Of a DNA stretch of 64,000 bases, positions 62,410-64,000 are shown in pieces. This stretch comes from Cytauxzoon felis (Eukaryota; Apicomplexa; Aconoidasida; Piroplasmida; Theileriidae). Both the position numbers and the translations under genes were made by a program. The notes below the pieces were generated by a model. The model did no database searches, was not told the DNA's origin, and was given only the letters and a program-made list of their open reading frames with translations. The stretch spans positions 61,563 through 125,562 of the forward strand of contig JAIQCW010000079.1 of NCBI GenBank assembly GCA_020283715.1, given 5' to 3'. How positions within the stretch are numbered: position 1 is the first letter of the stretch; each line of letters starts with the position of its first letter.

Positions 62410-64000
62410 ATGTCATATTATAACTTTGGTTTCGGCTCTAGTGCTCCTAGTACCATGCCTAGTACACCAATTAAAGATGACAAGAATATCACTGGGAAAT
62501 GTATGTTTTACTATAGACTATCCTTCTATGTCTCATCATTTTCTTCTATAGTTGATCCTACTGCATTGGAGCGTGGAGCCAAGGCTTTAAAGATGTTAGA
62601 TTCATCTCCAAATGCTCAAAAGGCGTTCGAATTGACGAAGCTACAGGAATTAACTCGTCAACAAGAGATTCAAAAAGAAATTCAACAGGTGAGTTTATGA
62701 TCTTTACTTCATCACTAAATTTCCAGATGCATCTTAGACAAACGGAATTGGGTACACAAAAGGCTAGGATTGAAGGTGATGAGAAACGTAAATTAGCCGC
62801 TCAACAACAAGAACAAGAAAGAATAACAGCACAATATAAAGCTAAACTTGAATCGTATGTTGACTGAGAATAATTTGTTCTAAACTTCTTTCTTCTTAGA
62901 GAAGCTTATCAGAAGAAGCTTATGGATCAAAGAAGGCAGAATGAAGAATGGTTACATCAACAACATCAACAATTCCTACGTCAAGAAGAGATCCGTAAGA
63001 AGACAGGTATGATGAATGAATATTATGTGTACAATTATTTTTTTATAGAAATGGAAATCTTGAACATGAGAAAGGAACAAATTCGTGAAGAAAAGGCATT
63101 GGAACGTGAGACTATGAGAGTACGCGTACAAGAAGAATCCAAAGCAAAGATTAAGCAAGAGCGCGAAAATTTCGACGTTCATGTCAAGTGAGTGGAGAAT
63201 AAACAGCCAAGTCATCCTCATCCAGAATGATGAAAGAAAGATCAATAGAGGAAAGACAAACAAAATTAGAATCATTAAATATCATCTTCTCATCACTTGG
63301 AGCAGGATTCAGTTCATTGTTAGCCGATAAACAAAGATTAACAGCTGGAGTTTGTTGAATAATTGAATTCATTATTACAACAATAGGTCACATCATTGTC
63401 ACTACTCGCTCTCGGAATATACGGAGCTAAAACCGCAACCAGATTAACCGGAAAAATTATCGTAAGTCACATTATATATATTATAATCCACTCGATGTGC
63501 AGTCCAACTCTTTTCATTCTGCCGTCAGCTCTTCTATTTACCTATCTCTAAAGAGTAAAGCCACTCCCAGAGATCGTGGCGATGTTCAACCCCTAAGAAC
63601 AGGAAAAATCTACCCGGAAGAACGAAGAATATCAACCCGGAGGAACGGAGTCTGTTAACCCGGAAGAATAGGAAGTTAGTGATATTGGACCTCGAGTGGA
63701 ACCCGTAGCTGATCTCAGGGAAGCGGAGGGGGAAGTAATTGGAAGAGCTGACGGCAGGATGGACCTCAGGTGGAGAGCTGTCTGCAAGACGAAGAGAAGA
63801 TGGAGTGGAGAAGAGTTGGATTGGACCTCAAGTGAATTGTTTGGATAATATATTTATATATTATAGGAGCAGAGAATAGGTAAACCACCATTGGTTCGTG
63901 AGACATCTCGATTGGTATTGACGGTATGTATGGATTTTGAGATGAAATTTTTAAATATATTTAGAATGGATTTACTAATTTTATAAAGAATTTAATGAAT
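62410..64000 (+). CDS. ATAD3: ATAD3-like mitochondrial AAA ATPase, N-terminal part
   Basis: Eight exons are in the window (62410-62500, 62552-62688, 62727-62854, 62900-63006, 63049-63187, 63226-63349, 63387-63461, 63867-63923); the AAA domain lies beyond the right edge. Landmarks are FDPTALERGAKALKMLDSS, a long coiled coil rich in Gln/Glu/Lys/Arg (LTRQQEIQKEIQQ, MEILNMRKEQIREEKALE), KIKQEREN, the membrane-anchor region LLALGIYGAKTATRLTGKI, and GKPPLVRETSR. ATAD3 spans the inner mitochondrial membrane and organises nucleoids and cristae. The intron 63462-63866 carries a PMR; the others are 37-51 nt. A next exon start near 63990 is possible. Confidence 0.92.
63487..63837 (+). repeat. PMR repeat in the ATAD3 intron
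   Basis: T, X, S, four E motifs in tandem (about 63585-63670), T, inverted P, X, T, X and T. S is in host sense. Confidence 0.9.

Overview
This window is nuclear DNA of an apicomplexan, most likely a piroplasm (Theileria / Cytauxzoon / T. equi-like lineage). The reasons are very AT-rich intergenic DNA, dense eukaryotic genes with many tiny introns (about 25-80 nt), a protein made of five FAINT-type repeats, several relatives of the Tpr multi-pass membrane family, and an Asn/Lys-rich signal-plus-transit leader typical of apicoplast targeting. I cannot fix the species from sequence alone.

Layout. 0-7.4 kb: 3' end of RPL9, a secreted nine-exon protein, two unknown genes and a CCCH zinc-finger protein. 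7.4-20 kb: two repeat-rich proteins (one with RRM and S1-like domains), a small TIM chaperone, a mitochondrial pyruvate carrier, CIAO1, a TFIIIA-like zinc-finger protein, LSm7 and PYM. 20-33 kb: EMC7, eIF5, eS12, an ENT-like transporter, the FAINT protein, a HAD phosphatase and eS19. 33-46 kb: Rab-GDI, a SWI3/SMARCC-like SWIRM-SANT protein, one unknown gene and a prenyltransferase alpha subunit. 46-64 kb: a full-length Tpr-like protein, eS17, Trm5, a SET/MYND protein, a repeat-rich unknown protein, MAK16 and the 5' half of ATAD3. Most introns were placed by joining reading frames at GT-AG sites and checking against the known family. They are models, not transcript evidence.

The outstanding feature is a GC-rich modular dispersed repeat, here called PMR, at about 35 places in 64 kb. 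Its modules, in the sense orientation, are: T (CCACYTGAGGT, and its inverse ACCTCARGTGG); X (CCTGCCGTCAGCTCT or GTCTTGCAGACAGCT); C (CCACTCGCCGTGG or CCACTAGGCGTGG); P (about 36 nt, a C/T-rich run then GAGATCAGCTACGGGT, or a variant with CCCGTAGATCGCTTCCAGGT); S (CTATCTCTAAAGAGTA then CACTCCCAGAGATCGTGGC); D (GATGGATCATCCATC...); E (AACCCGGAAGAACG); and L (a 255-nt block). Modules are shuffled, inverted and omitted from copy to copy. PMR lies inside 22 introns, which are 325-2765 nt long while PMR-free introns in the same genes are tiny. In five reading frames it is also translated, always in the same strand and frame. Four of the PMR introns additionally hold broken pieces of multi-pass or secreted gene families, all in the same orientation as the host gene. 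This looks like an uncharacterised mobile or recombinogenic module system that enlarges introns, adds coding segments and carries gene fragments.
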